64,000 bases of DNA from Dactylorhiza incarnata (taxonomy: Eukaryota > Streptophyta > Magnoliopsida > Asparagales > Orchidaceae): contig JAWHQI010000185.1 in assembly GCA_033032865.1 (NCBI GenBank), positions 2,542,001 to 2,606,000 of the forward strand. Reading direction: 5' to 3'. A model generated the notes under the pieces. The model ran no database searches and had not been told where the DNA came from. It worked only from the letters and a program-made list of their open reading frames with translations. Shown here one piece after another: positions 1 to 10,286 of this stretch. Position 1 is the stretch's first letter. Each line of letters begins with the position of its first letter. The position numbers and the translations under genes were made by a program.

Positions 1-894
1 TTGGCCCGGTTGAGCCTTTGTGCCATTTTTGATATCTTCCCTCGCTAGACCGCTTGTGCCTACCCCTTCCTCTTGATTCAGCTCCATGTTTATCTCACTA
101 AAGCTTAAAAGCCGATCCTAGTCGCGCACCCAATTTTGAGCTTTAGTCTTGTTTTATTTTCATTCTTGGGGTGTTATGTGGTAATTTTTATAGTGGAAAT
201 TATGGATGTATTCATTGAATTTTGTGCTGAAAAGAAAAAGAAAAAGAATATATATATATATATTGATTGAAAAAAAATGTTGAAATGAGAAAGATTCTAA
301 ATTGAATATTATTTGAAATTTTAGGAATAGGTGGTGCACACACCCATGTTGCAAAAGTCTATGTCTGTGGGTGTGGTGCACTTGCTTTTGATGTTGGTGT
401 GTGGGGAGTTGTATTAAAGCTCAGCTGGGTTTAGGTGTACCAAGCCTTCGTATTTATCTTTGTTTTCCTCACCGTAACCCAAGCCCCATTTAAAACCTAA
501 AGTCCTACCGACTCGCACTACGAACCAATCTAGTGTGGTGGAGAGAATGTGACTGGGCGATCTTATGGTCTTCGACACCGATGGATTTCGGTGGAGTTTT
601 CCCGAATCCTAACTTAGGCAATGATCATCTCAGCGATTATTCTACTTTCTCCGTATGCGTGATCGAACGATTCACAATGATTCACATTTTGAGTAGTAGT
701 AATAGACATTTACTATAGTAGAAATTTATAAACTATCTTGTATAATTAGAAATCTATTTTACTGTATTTCTGTGCACGTGAGCATGCGACTTCGCATGGT
801 ATTCCGTATCACAATTTCTGTGGTAGCTAGCTATTTTTCTCAACTGCATAGAATGGTTTGCTCGGGACACGCAAATGGTTAAGTCTGGGGGGTG
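1..894 (+). other. Athila-like element J: 3' non-coding tail
   Basis: No convincing coding sequence is present; the short open frames here resemble nothing I recognise. The stretch lies directly upstream of a polypurine tract and an LTR, so it is read as the untranslated 3' internal region of a plus-strand gypsy element whose gag-pol lies left of the window. It holds a (TA)n tract near 247-262 and an inverted repeat at about 332-384 (GTGCAC..CACCCA pairing with TGGGTG..GTGCAC, with one bulge). Assignment to the Athila group rests on the similarity of the following LTR to that of element B. Confidence 0.6.
881..894 (+). other. Polypurine tract of element J
   Basis: AAGTCTGGGGGGTG abuts the LTR start TGATGAG. 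It is the expected plus-strand primer site of an Athila-type element; elements E and C have AAGTATGGGGGT at the same place. Confidence 0.7.
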
Positions 895-2438
895 TGATGA
901 GTCCCGATTATATTGGGTTTCTCGGACTCATCTTGGTCTATTTTCTCACTCGCGCACTACACTTTCTGTATTAAAAGGCTCATATTTGCTTTAGTTATCA
1001 TTTTACACATAGTGCACTCTTTTCGCCTATCTGGGTGTGCAATTGCACATTCTGTGCTGGGGGTATGCGTCTGTGGCTTCCCCATGCCTATCTTGCTATT
1101 ATTTTGGGTGTTAGCCCTGTGGGTGGAGCTATTTTCTGTGGATTGGTGCTATGGTTTTGATTGTGTGCAGGTGGATTATACTCTTGACCTGAGCATTGCA
1201 ACCTGGGTAAATCATACGACCGTGCGATTATTGTTAACGCACGATCAAAGCGATCGTGCGATTTACTCAGAGCTGTGTGTGATGATGTTCATCGTGCATT
1301 CTCCTTAACGCACGATTGAATCCAATCATGCATGAAGGGAAACGCATGACCTACCTGGAAGCATGAAAAATCTGCAGCCTGTCTTACCATGTGCATTTTT
1401 GGTCGCGCACGCGCAATCTGCTCGTGCGTGAACAAAAATGCACGACCTTCCTGTAGCTCCAGGCGTTGTTTATCCCTGTAAATCGCACGTCCCAAAATGC
1501 ACGGTCGTGCATTTTGATCGTGCATTTCTTAAAATTAATGCCTCTATTAAAGCGCGCAGGAACATCCGACCTAGTGTATTTTTTCGTTCTTTTCAAGCTG
1601 GAGCCGTCGGGAGGAGCGAGGGAGCTCCATTTTTCCCCCAACTGAGCTACACCTAAGGATAGAAGCTCCGCACACCATTTCTTCGTAAAACTCTCGCTAG
1701 AGCATCGTCTCCGGCTACCACCATTGTTGCCAACTCTCAAGCTCCATTTTCGACCATTTTGTGCCGCATTTCGGGAAGTTTCGGGCAAGATTACTACCAG
1801 CAAAGACCGGCAAAGAAGACTGGCTCATTAGAAGGAATTTACAACTCCTCTCTGTATCCCGGACGTCAACCGTCGACCAAGCTCAGACAAGGACTGACAA
1901 CCCTTGAGTCCGGTCATGAATCCGGGCAAGCCTTCATATGCTCGGTTGTATTTCTTCCCCATTCTCTTTATTGTAGTGTGATAGTGTGTTTTGAGATGTT
2001 GTAATGATGTGTACAAACATTAACATTGCTCTAAAGGATAATCATGTTTTTGTGATCATGTTGGTGGTTTTTATATAAGCGGTGTGCCTTGTTCTTCATT
2101 CTTGTGTTGGTGCGGGATGTGATAGTGTCGTCCTAGCTATTGCTAGGAGCGTGTTTGGCGAAGAGGTGATTGTGACCCTCATTGTTCTTCCATCCACTCC
2201 ATTACCCATTTGGGTAATCCATCCAAGCGACGCAGTGACGGCAACCCGCATTTTATTTCCTGTTTGTAGCGTAAAAACGCAATCACAAAACCCCCCATTT
2301 GGTTCGTTTCACCCTTACAGTTATTCTCTCACATAGAGAACTCACACCCCTACCTGCACTCCCCGAGAGATCGATACTTGGAGACTTTCTCCCATTTTTA
2401 TTACTTGAGCGACCGGTCCACTTGTCATCTGCGCATCA
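895..2438 (+). repeat. 3' LTR of Athila-like element J
   Basis: The LTR begins TGATGAG after the polypurine tract and ends GCGCATCA, where the sequence switches abruptly to the interior of the element A LTR. Length is about 1.54 kb. The terminal 100 bp (GCGACCGGTCCACTTG..GCATCA) match the end of the element B 5' LTR, so J and B are members of one family. U3 carries a CGTGCA-type palindrome array. J must have inserted into the element A 3' LTR; its other end and the matching target duplication lie outside the window. Confidence 0.75.
1212..1520. repeat. U3 palindrome array of J (GCACGATCGTGC type)
   Basis: Repeated CGTGCG/CGCACG and CGTGCA/TGCACG half-sites occur in inverted pairs. The best pair is the 22-nt inverted repeat at 1494-1515, with arms AAAATGCACG and CGTGCATTTT around GT. 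The motif relates to the array of element B, whose LTR is homologous. Confidence 0.7.
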
Positions 2439-3936
2439 TATATGATATTAAGAAATACCAAGGTCGTATTCCACAGTGTGCGTTGATTACTTCTACTTCG
2501 AGGAAAATCACTATTATCTTATCTATTAAATTTTTGAGGTTTTGTTTTACTTAGCAAAAAGAGAAAATTTGCAACTAAAAGTAAGGCTTAAACGATGGTA
2601 AAAAGCTAAGTGCTCAATCAAAAATCACCTTGGAGTGAGAATAATCAAGTGAAAGAAAAATAAATCTAATTTTATTTTAATTGAACTACTTAGTTGTGGA
2701 GGTTCCCGAAGCTTGAACATTCCTCTCTGGAGGTTGATGCCCAACTAAGTTTAGGAAAAATCAACCGACCTCTCATTCTATAATCGATTACCTAAAACTT
2801 GCTTTACGTTGTGAACCCCACTATTAGATTTGACTCCAATCTGGGAGATTTACGTCATCCTCCCTCGAGGGGTGCGGGATACTCTCTTTACCCTTGAGTG
2901 ATCAATTCATACTTTGAGCCTCTCGGCTAGCTAAGTATGAAAACCTAAGCGAAAATCATACATCGAAAATACGGCTTCACTAGTTAGAAATCAAGGGTAA
3001 TTCAAGTGTTAAAAAAACAGAAAAAGTGAGCTTAGAAAATCATAACTTGATTATCTCATCCTCGAATCATTTCGATCGAGCACTAATGAGAATTAGTTAA
3101 TCATGGTGGAGGGGGAAAAGAGAGTAAGATAAAATTGCACGAAGAAAAGCTAATTAAAAGAGAAAGAGAAGTGGAGAAAACAAAGCTAATTTTTATTGAA
3201 ATTATAAAAACTATTACAACCCTTAACCAAGATTACAATGCTAGAAAATGTAAGGATTACAAGCTTAAGAAACAATTATATTAAAAGGAAACTAGAACAT
3301 TGCATGAAAGGGAGAGAAAGAGAGAACATGTGAGGGAAAAACATGAAAGAAACATGAAAAAGCTCACCATCAGCTCTAGCAACACCTCCCCCTCTCCAAA
3401 TTTCTGAACTCTGGACTCAAGGAGAGCTCTGGAATTTATAGGAAAAAATTCCAAGTTACACACCCTCGGTCACGGGCGCGACTGGGGGGCGTGTAAGCAC
3501 TGTTCATCTCAGCTCCAACAGTGGCGTGGGTCTTGCGTGCGGCGCGGCAGAAAAGGGCATTACACGCCTGTGTAATGTTGGTCACGGGCGTGTAATCTGG
3601 AAGCTTCATTAAATGAGGCGTGGGTCTAGATTGCGGCGCGACGGTGAACAAATATCATGCGAGAGTGTCACGGGCGTGACTTCTGGGTCATGGGCGTGAC
3701 TTGGGCTGACTTCTCGATGGCACTCCACTTCTCGACGGCAACACTGCTAGCAGATCCTATGTTTACACGCCCCAGGTCTCGGGCATGACCTTTGGGTCAT
3801 GGGCGTGACTGGGGGCGTGACTTGCTTTGGAATGGATCAAATGCGCGGCACCAATTCTGGACGATCTAATTATTACATGCCCTTAGTCACGGGCGTGACT
3901 GAGGGCGTGACTGAGGGCGTGACTGAGGGCGTGACT
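2439..3936 (-). repeat. 3' LTR of element A, truncated at both ends
   Basis: It aligns with the 5' LTR of A at about 22740-24235, for example the blocks beginning AAATACCAAGGTC and TTCATACTTTGAGCCTCTC. The outer end is cut by the J insertion at 2438/2439. The inner end stops inside the GTCACGGGCGTGAC palindrome region at 3936, where copia D LTR sequence begins. Minus-strand TATA box CTATAAATTC lies near 3430-3440. Confidence 0.8.
3462..3936. repeat. U3 palindrome array of A (GTCACGGGCGTGAC) with 12-bp tandem units
   Basis: Many perfect and near-perfect copies of GTCACG-GG-CGTGAC and of its flanking half-site GGGCGTG. At 3901-3936 there are three exact tandem 12-bp units, GAGGGCGTGACT, ending at the junction with copia D. 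Confidence 0.85.
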
Positions 3937-4146
3937 GGGTGCGTCGACTAGAAATCAGAGTTACGTCGACTTTGGTTACGTCGAATTCTGTTTAAAATTA
4001 CTTCGACTCAGTATGAGAGATACATCAACTACACTTCGACGTTACATCGATTACTATTCGACGCATATTTACTTACACTAATTTTTCACTCTGAGAATAC
4101 ATATTCTACTCATTTCTAGGGGTTAAGATAAATCATTTCCCCAACA
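3934..4146 (-). repeat. 3' LTR remnant of copia D
   Basis: The last 210 bp match 10074-10286 almost base for base, including the LTR start TGTTGGGGAAATG (minus strand). Three bases (ACT) at 3934-3936 are shared by both parents of the junction with element A. The other 1.1 kb of the LTR is missing. Confidence 0.85.
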
Positions 4147-4163
4147 ATCTCCCCCTATTTGTC
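4147..4163 (-). other. Polypurine tract of copia D
   Basis: The minus strand reads GACAAATAGGGGGAGAT immediately before the LTR start TGTTGG, as usual for copia elements. Confidence 0.8.
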
Positions 4164-4347
4164 TTAACCCTATTCAGAGAGAAATTTTATCAGCTTGTAA
4201 TCAACACATCAAAGCATATTTATAGAAAAGAGATATATTAGGTAATCAGAAGATAATGGAAAAAGAAATCATATAACAGACTTTTTGTACAGATCAAGCA
4301 GTACTTAAGTATTAAAAATAGAGCTCTGCTCAAAATTGTTCATCATA

Positions 4348-6175
4348 TCATTCAGGAGGAGTAGGAGGAGTTTTTCTCTTCCTAGAGAATACTAAAGGGA
4401 GATCAGGTCTTTTTATAGAGGTGAGTTGTTCCTTCTCAGTAGCAAGATGTTCATTCAGCTCCCCCTGAATAAAAGCAGTCTGCTCCCCCTGAGATAGAAC
4501 TTCCTTTATAATTTCTTTTTCTGCTTCTTTAGCTTCTTTCTCAGCTCCAGCTTCAGCTATGACAGCATCTGGCTCCCCCTGAGCGTCAGCTTCATTTTCT
4601 TTTTCACTTTCAGCCAAACCTTCAGCCTCAGCTTCCTTTTCTACTTCTTTCTCTACTCTACTTGCCTCCCCTTGAAAGAGAGCTACTTGTTGTTCAGCTT
4701 CTCTTGCTATAGAAAGTACATTTGTTAGCTGTTCTGTAGTATGTAGCTCAGGTACAATTTCATTCCCAATGGTCTTAAGCAGAGCAAGACTATCAGATTT
4801 TGATGTTGGAGAGGATTTGTGTGAGTGAGATTTATGGCTGGAGAGCTGTTCTTCATCTAACTTCTCCCCCTTCTTGACCTTCTTAGCCAAGGAGGTTAAG
4901 AATGATTTAGTAACCTTAGATGAAGACACAGAGGTTTTGAGTACTTGCACAGAGGCATTTACCCCATCTAACTGGGTTTGCATGTGCCTGATAGAGGAGT
5001 GAATTTGAAGGCAGTGTCCATCTAGCATTTCTTGAAATTTTTGGGCTGCTGACTGGATACACTGAGTGATGAGAGTTTCAGTGGATGAAGATGGTTCAAG
5101 GTGTGTTGGTGAAGGAGATAATGGTGGAGGGGATAAAGGTGTATAAGTGATTATTGATATATGAAGTATGTGAGATGATGTAGGTAGAGAGGATGTGATA
5201 GTAGGAGGAGGAAGAGGTGGTTATTGAATTGGTGTATGTGAAGATGTAGTTAAGGTAGGAGGTGTGAGGGTAGTGGAGACTATTGGTGTGGATGATGTTG
5301 GTAGGGAAGAGATGTCTGTATGTTGAGGAGGAGGTGAAGATGGATGCACAAGAGAATTAGGAGGAGAGGGAGTCCGTTCAGGAATGGAACCAGGCTTGGG
5401 GATTTGCCTGGTCCATTTTGAGAAGAGGGCTATGGACATCCTTTTTCCAGGAGGAATTGGAATTCCTTTTGAACTACATAGGTCAGGGATGGAGTGAAGG
5501 AGTACCTGACTCATGATCCTCATGTAGGCTTTCTCTTTGTGAGAATATTTGTGGCCTATCATCTTCAGCAAGCAGCTGCCCCAGTCTATCTTCTTTTTCA
5601 GCACAAGGGCCCCCATAATGTTCAGTTGCTGCTTGGGCACTGCATCATGGGCAGAGATTTTGCATAGTAGTATTTTTCCTACTATGTCTGCCAAGAGCCT
5701 ATATTCATCAGAGAAGTCTATTTTCTTCAGGTTGATTGGTCTATCTCTGGAGAATTTCATGGTGATTAATAAGTTTTTGATTTCCTCAGGAGTGAGTTCC
5801 ACAGGTTCATTACCTGATAAGGGAATGATGATGGAGATTCATTTAGCTATTCTTAGAAAATAATTTGCTTTCCCTTTGATTTGAACAAGGATAGTGTTGG
5901 TGTGTACCTGATGGAAGATCAAAGGTATCCCTAAGATGTTCTGCAGAGATTGAGACAGGTGTTTCATGGATTATTCCTGTAATCTCTCCTTGTTCAGATA
6001 TCTGAACATGATTCATCAACTCAGTGAGTTCTATTTCTAGGAGTTTGCATCTTGTTGAAATGAGTTTGTTTAGACCGGCTTCAGTGAAAAGAGCTATGAT
6101 GCTCTTGTAATTTTCGGCTATGGCTTGGAAAGAGTCAAGATCAATATCAAAACCAGAGTTGATCTTGGGAGCCAT
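4348..6175 (-). pseudogene. aORF of copia D: additional 3' gene, broken
   Basis: Three same-strand pieces form one degraded gene. Piece 6175-5843 begins MAPK, like the F copy (MAPS). Piece 5802-5221 follows after a frameshift, and piece 5028-4348 is in the same frame as the second after one TAA at 5221-5223. The N-terminal globular part (about 250 residues) aligns with the F aORF, for example AGLNKLIS with AGLSFVLE, and LLADIVGKILLCK with LLVDIILKVLFCK. A Pro/Ser/Thr-rich linker follows (about 5400-5040), then a helical, strongly acidic C-terminal part with many EKE/EAE runs, ending in a basic RKRK tail. I see no signal peptide or membrane helix, so it does not look like an envelope protein. 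Function is unknown; it resembles proteins annotated in plants only as putative transposon proteins. Confidence 0.7.
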
Positions 6176-6254
6176 TTTGGTCAGTGAGAGAGAGGAAGTG
6201 ATGACTGGACTGAGAAGTGAGAAGGATGAGAGATGCAGAGAGTGTGCAGATTTC

Positions 6255-6272
6255 TAACTGAAGAGTTTATTT
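6255..6272 (-). promoter_or_regulatory. TATA-like box before the D aORF
   Basis: The minus strand reads CTTAAATAAACTC about 90 bp upstream of the aORF start codon at 6175, directly downstream of the CGTCGA palindrome block. This arrangement parallels copia F. Promoter function is inferred. Confidence 0.4.
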
Positions 6273-6284
6273 AAGTCAGGTGAA

Positions 6285-7075
6285 ACATCGAGACGAGACA
6301 CAACTCGAGGTTTATTCGGTACTACAGTAGATGTGACCGAAAATATTTTAGTATTGCCGCTCTTTTTTATGAAGTTGACGTTGCGTCGAGTGGAAGTCGA
6401 TGTATGCGTCGTTACAGTCTGAATTGAGATGTTAGGGTTTCCTATCGACGATGCGTCGATTTAGAAATCGACGTGACTTTTATTTTGTCTTGAAAATTCT
6501 AAGTTTTTCTTGAGAGATTATTTCTTCCTAATCCTAAGGTTTTCTAAGTCAGCCTTGGACTAATTTTATAGACAATTGGATTGATTGTGCCAACATTTTT
6601 TGGCAATGTGGCCAGTTTAATTACAGATATAACACCTGATTGTCTTTAGATTATGGGAATTTGAGTTTAGAGAGGGATAGAGATGTTGATTAGGATAAAA
6701 GTTTTGATTAGGATAGAAATTTTGATTAGGAAAAAGTTTTGATTAGGATAGAGATTTTGATCAGGATGAATGGGTCCTGAATGGGGTTTAAGATAGAAAA
6801 TTTTTGAAGGATAGATATGTCCTATATTTAAGTTGTTCTGAGGTTTTTTGCGTCGATATCTATTCGACGTATGTTGAGAGTTGCGTCGATATGTATTCGG
6901 CGCTTTCTCTAGATAGCGCTGATCTGGAATCAATGCATGGAAGTAGTTGCGTCAATTGTAAGTCGACGTAATTTTATTCATGCGTCGATTTGAGGTCGAA
7001 GCATCTGAGAGATTGCGTTGAGTAGAATTCGACGTACTATCATTCATACGTCGATATGAAGTCGACACAATTGTG
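6285..7075. repeat. Internal palindrome array of D (CGTCGA/TCGACG)
   Basis: Two blocks, 6285-6475 and 6848-7075, hold about ten inverted pairs built from TGCGTCGA and TCGACGTA separated by about 7 nt. The cleanest has arms CGTCGATTT and AAATCGACG around AG, near 6450-6470. The same motif fills U3 of the D LTR at 9970-10205. The intervening 6480-6845 is AT-rich and repeats GATTAGGATAGA-like units at about 6690-6760. Confidence 0.8.
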
Positions 7076-7446
7076 TCTTCACAGATTTTATTCTTCCCTT
7101 TTTCTAGTTGGAGATTTATTTCTTTATGAATTGTTTCTTTTGTCCTAGTAGCCTTCTTAGGAGGAGTTTGAGAGTCTTCATCTGAATAGTATGATGTTTC
7201 ATCAAAATGGTCTATCTCCTTGAAGATGAAGTCTTCTTCTTTATTCTGTGAGTCTTCTTCTAAGTTTGTTGATTTTATGGGTTTAGTAAATTTAACAGGG
7301 CTCATCCAAGCAGGTTTGGTAGATGGTATTGAACTGGTTGAAGGATCAGCCCCTAGCCCCAGATTCTTATGTCTGATTGTTTGTTTTTCAGTGATTTCTT
7401 TAAGTGTTTGGCTTCTGACTTTTATAGATTCTTCAAAAACTTTTGC
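6952..7446 (-). pseudogene. Gag C-terminal or linker remnant of copia D
   Basis: The open frame 7305-6952 follows the main gag frame. It is Ser/Thr/Lys/Glu-rich and runs into the palindrome block, where its codons are dictated by the CGTCGA motif. I do not recognise a domain. It may be the end of gag or non-coding sequence that happens to be open. Confidence 0.4.
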
Positions 7447-8872
7447 CTAGGAAACCTTATTCTTAAGGAGTTGATTTTCTATTTTAGCATTTTGTATTTC
7501 CTTTTCTGTTTTATAGTTTTCACAACTTAGTTCATAATTTTTTGAACATGTATCCTCTATTTTTCTCATATTGATTTGTTCTTTTAGATCCTTAATTTCT
7601 TGTTTAGCTTTTAGTTGATCTAAACAGAGTCCTTTAAAATCATTTTTGAAATCATCACATAGAAAATCTATTTCATCAAAAATGCTTACCTCATCCTTAT
7701 CCTCAGATTCCTCTATGAGAATAAGGCTATCTTCTTTTTCATCTTCAGAAGAGATGCTTTCTTCTGAACCTGTTTCACTCCATGATTCCGCAACACATTC
7801 TTTTTCTGAGCTTCCAAGAGCCATTAAGCATTGGACTTCTCTTAGACTCTTTATTGTCACTTTTAGATGATGTGCTGTCTTCAGAGTCTGTTTCACTCCA
7901 AGCTTCTGCAATGAAGCCTCTTTCTTCCTTCTTCTCCTTCCTCTTGAGATCTTTCTTTTTCTCAGCATTTTATGGACATTCTGGAGCAATATGTCCAGTT
8001 TTCCTGCAGGAGTAACAAATAATTTCTTTAGTAGGAGTCTTATCATACCTTGGTTTTGTCTCTCTCTCCTTCTAGACCCATCTTTCCTGACCCATTTCTT
8101 GAATCTTCTGGCCAGGAGGCTGAATAATTCTTCTTCAGTAATAGGGGTTTCCTCTTCTGTTTCTTTTAATGCAATGTTTCTATCTTTTGAGGAGGTTGGA
8201 GTGTTTTCCCTTCTTTCCTTCTCTTCTCTGGTTTTCAGTAGTTGCTCATAGGATTTGAGTTTTCCTAAGAGGGCATCTGTTGAGATTTCCTTTTGTCCTC
8301 TAGTATCTCTTATTGCCCATATTCTTGAGTCCCATGAACTTAGGAGACTCATTAATAATTTGTCATTGATCTCTGTGAGAGAGATCTCTCTATCCAAGCT
8401 CCTTAATTGATTGATGATCAGACTGAATCTATCATACATCTCAGATATGCTTTCTTCATGCTTCTTTTGAAAGTTCTCATATTGGGAGATCAATAGAGCC
8501 TTTCTATCTTTCATTTCATCAGCACTTCCTTCTACTATCTTTGTAAGAGCCTCCCAGATTTCTTTGGCTGATTCACAGTCAACAACCTTTTGAAATATTT
8601 CATCTGAGAGGGTTGAGACATGAATGTTCATAGCTTTTGCATCACTTGTTCCTGCCTTCTTCTCATCAACTGTCAACTCAGCCCTTGGGACAAGTGTTTG
8701 AGTCACCACTTGAGTCCTTTCTATAAGGCTTGGGAGGACCTGTCAAAATAACATTAAACAATTCTTCATCAATAGAATTCATATAGATCCTAATTCTTGT
8801 TTTCCAAAGTGCAAACTTTTCAAGGTTGCAAATTGGTGGTCTGGTGGAAGCATAATCTTTGATTTGTGCCAT
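7447..8872 (-). pseudogene. gag of copia D (UBN2-type), frameshifted
   Basis: The start at 8872 gives MAQIKDYASTRPPICNLEKF, the Pro-Pro..Cys..Leu..Phe..Trp opening shared with the F and I gags. A frameshift at 8678-8709 separates this from the main frame. There the UBN2-like region follows (residues such as CESAKEIWEALTKIVEGS, then YDRFSLIINQLRSLDREI), which forms the capsid. A CCHC zinc knuckle (C-x2-C-x4-H-x4-C) is readable only in another frame, at 8017-7976, so a second shift lies just before it near 8060; the frame returns later to a Glu/Ser-rich acidic stretch and a coiled-coil tail. Coding only in pieces, this gag cannot make intact protein. Confidence 0.8.
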
Positions 8873-8944
8873 AAATTTTTTTTAGAAATGTATATATATG
8901 AGGTAGGATCTTTTTGATCAAGGAGTTACCCCTTTTTGATCAAC

Positions 8945-8960
8945 CTCCCTCTGATTCCAA
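8945..8960 (-). other. Primer-binding site of copia D
   Basis: The minus strand reads TTGGAATCAGAGGGAGG just inside the LTR end. It matches the initiator-Met tRNA 3' end (TGGTATCAGAG) except for one base. Confidence 0.75.
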
Positions 8961-8961
8961 T

Positions 8962-10286
8962 TGAAAGTGCACAATTAGCCTCACTAGAATTCTCTAGAGG
9001 GGGGGTGAATAGAGATTTAAAAATATCTTGTGCAAAGCTAATAAATATATATATATATATATGTGTGTGTACTATTGACAGATTAAAGCTTCCCACACAC
9101 CAACAAGAATTAAGCAAATAAATAAAGAAATAGCAAAAAGAAAATCACAGCACAACACAAAGAAATATAGTGGTTCCCCAAACTTTTGGTAGTCCACTCT
9201 TCTACCCCCTTGGTAGGAATTCACTATCTTGCACTGAGTCTTTTGATAAGGAGACACTTAGAACCAGCCCGAGTCTTTTGATAAGGAGACTCTTAGAACC
9301 ACTACAACTGAATTTTTTTGAAGAGAGATTCTAAAAACTCTTTTACACAATTTGAAAATGAAATAAGAATAAGAAGAAGAAGTAGAAGAAAAACAATTGA
9401 AGCAAGAAATAATCTTCTTCCTAGCAAGAAGATTAGAAGCACAAGTATAGTGAATGAAATCTCTCTTCTATAGTGAGAAGGAGATTGTAGGCTTTTTTCT
9501 CTTTCAGTGAGAACTTTCATAAATGGCAGCAGTATGGCTTTAGAAGGAAAAGAAGAAGGCTTTTTCTTTGCTGCAGCACTCTTTCACTTTTCTCAGCTTT
9601 CTCACTTTTCACTTGGGAGCTTCTCCTCTTTTTCAAATGGATGGAGTGGATCACTTCTTCTTTTTCTTTGCCGACCTCCTTCTGTATTTATAGCTCTGTT
9701 TATTCAAAAATATTGCTATAGGAGGATAATCAATTAGCAGTCAGAGAAATAGTAAGAAAGAAAAGTTTCCATAATCATTATTTCTGTAGAAGGAAAGAGA
9801 TCATTCTATTTTCAAATAATGTCCATAATAATCTTAATCAAATTAGCCAAGAATCATTTAGAAGGAAAGATTGATTCAGAACGGCTAGAAAAGAATAATA
9901 TAATTCCATAAAATTCAGATCTACAGAAAGAAGGAAAGAGATCTGGCGTGTTTTTGAATCTGTCACAGAAATCGATGTGCATCGATTACTATTCGACGTA
10001 AGTGTCGATTTCAGCCTGGCTAGACGTCGAGAAGAAAATATGGAAAGAGCGTCGACAGAGGTGCGTCGACTTTACTGGGTGCGTCGACTAGAAATCAGAG
10101 TTACGTCGACTTTGGTTACGTCGAATTCTGTTTAGAATTACTTCGACTCAGTATGAGAGATACGTCAACTACACTTCGACATTGCGTCGATTACTGTTCG
10201 ACGCATATTTACTTAAACTAATTTTTCACTCTGAGAATACATATTCTACTCATTTCTAGGGGTTAAGATAAATCATTTCCCCAACA
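8962..10286 (-). repeat. 5' LTR of copia D (1325 bp)
   Basis: Minus strand: starts TGTTGGGGAAATG at 10286 and ends GTGCACTTTCA at 8962, next to the primer-binding site. U3 carries the CGTCGA palindrome array (9970-10205). A TATA box (CTATAAATAC, near 9690) follows, then R/U5 with two imperfect copies of a 35-bp unit (GAGTCTTTTGATAAGGAGAC on the plus strand) at 9233-9302. GGTAG at 10287-10291 would be one half of the target duplication; the other half was deleted. Confidence 0.85.
9970..10205. repeat. U3 palindrome array of D (CGTCGA/TCGACG)
   Basis: Repeated TGCGTCGA, TACGTCGA and TTCGACG sites in both orientations, upstream of the LTR TATA box. It is the same family-specific motif as the internal block before the aORF. 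Confidence 0.8.

Larger units (their letters stand above)
3934..10286 (-). mobile_element. Non-autonomous copia element D (gag + aORF, no pol)
   Basis: Minus-strand order: 5' LTR 8962-10286, primer-binding site 8945-8960, gag remnants 8872 to about 6952, a CGTCGA palindrome block, an additional ORF (aORF) 6175-4348, polypurine tract 4147-4163 and a 3' LTR remnant 3934-4146. There is no integrase, reverse transcriptase or RNase H between gag and aORF. The order equals that of copia F minus pol. The 3' LTR is cut to about 210 bp by a deletion shared with element A. D sits in the pol start of A, after the protease and linker. Confidence 0.85.

Noticed and set aside
913..1308. 131-residue hydrophobic open frame as a possible host or envelope gene
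   Set aside because: It lies wholly within the LTR of element J and overlaps the palindrome array; no homology or gene structure is recognisable.
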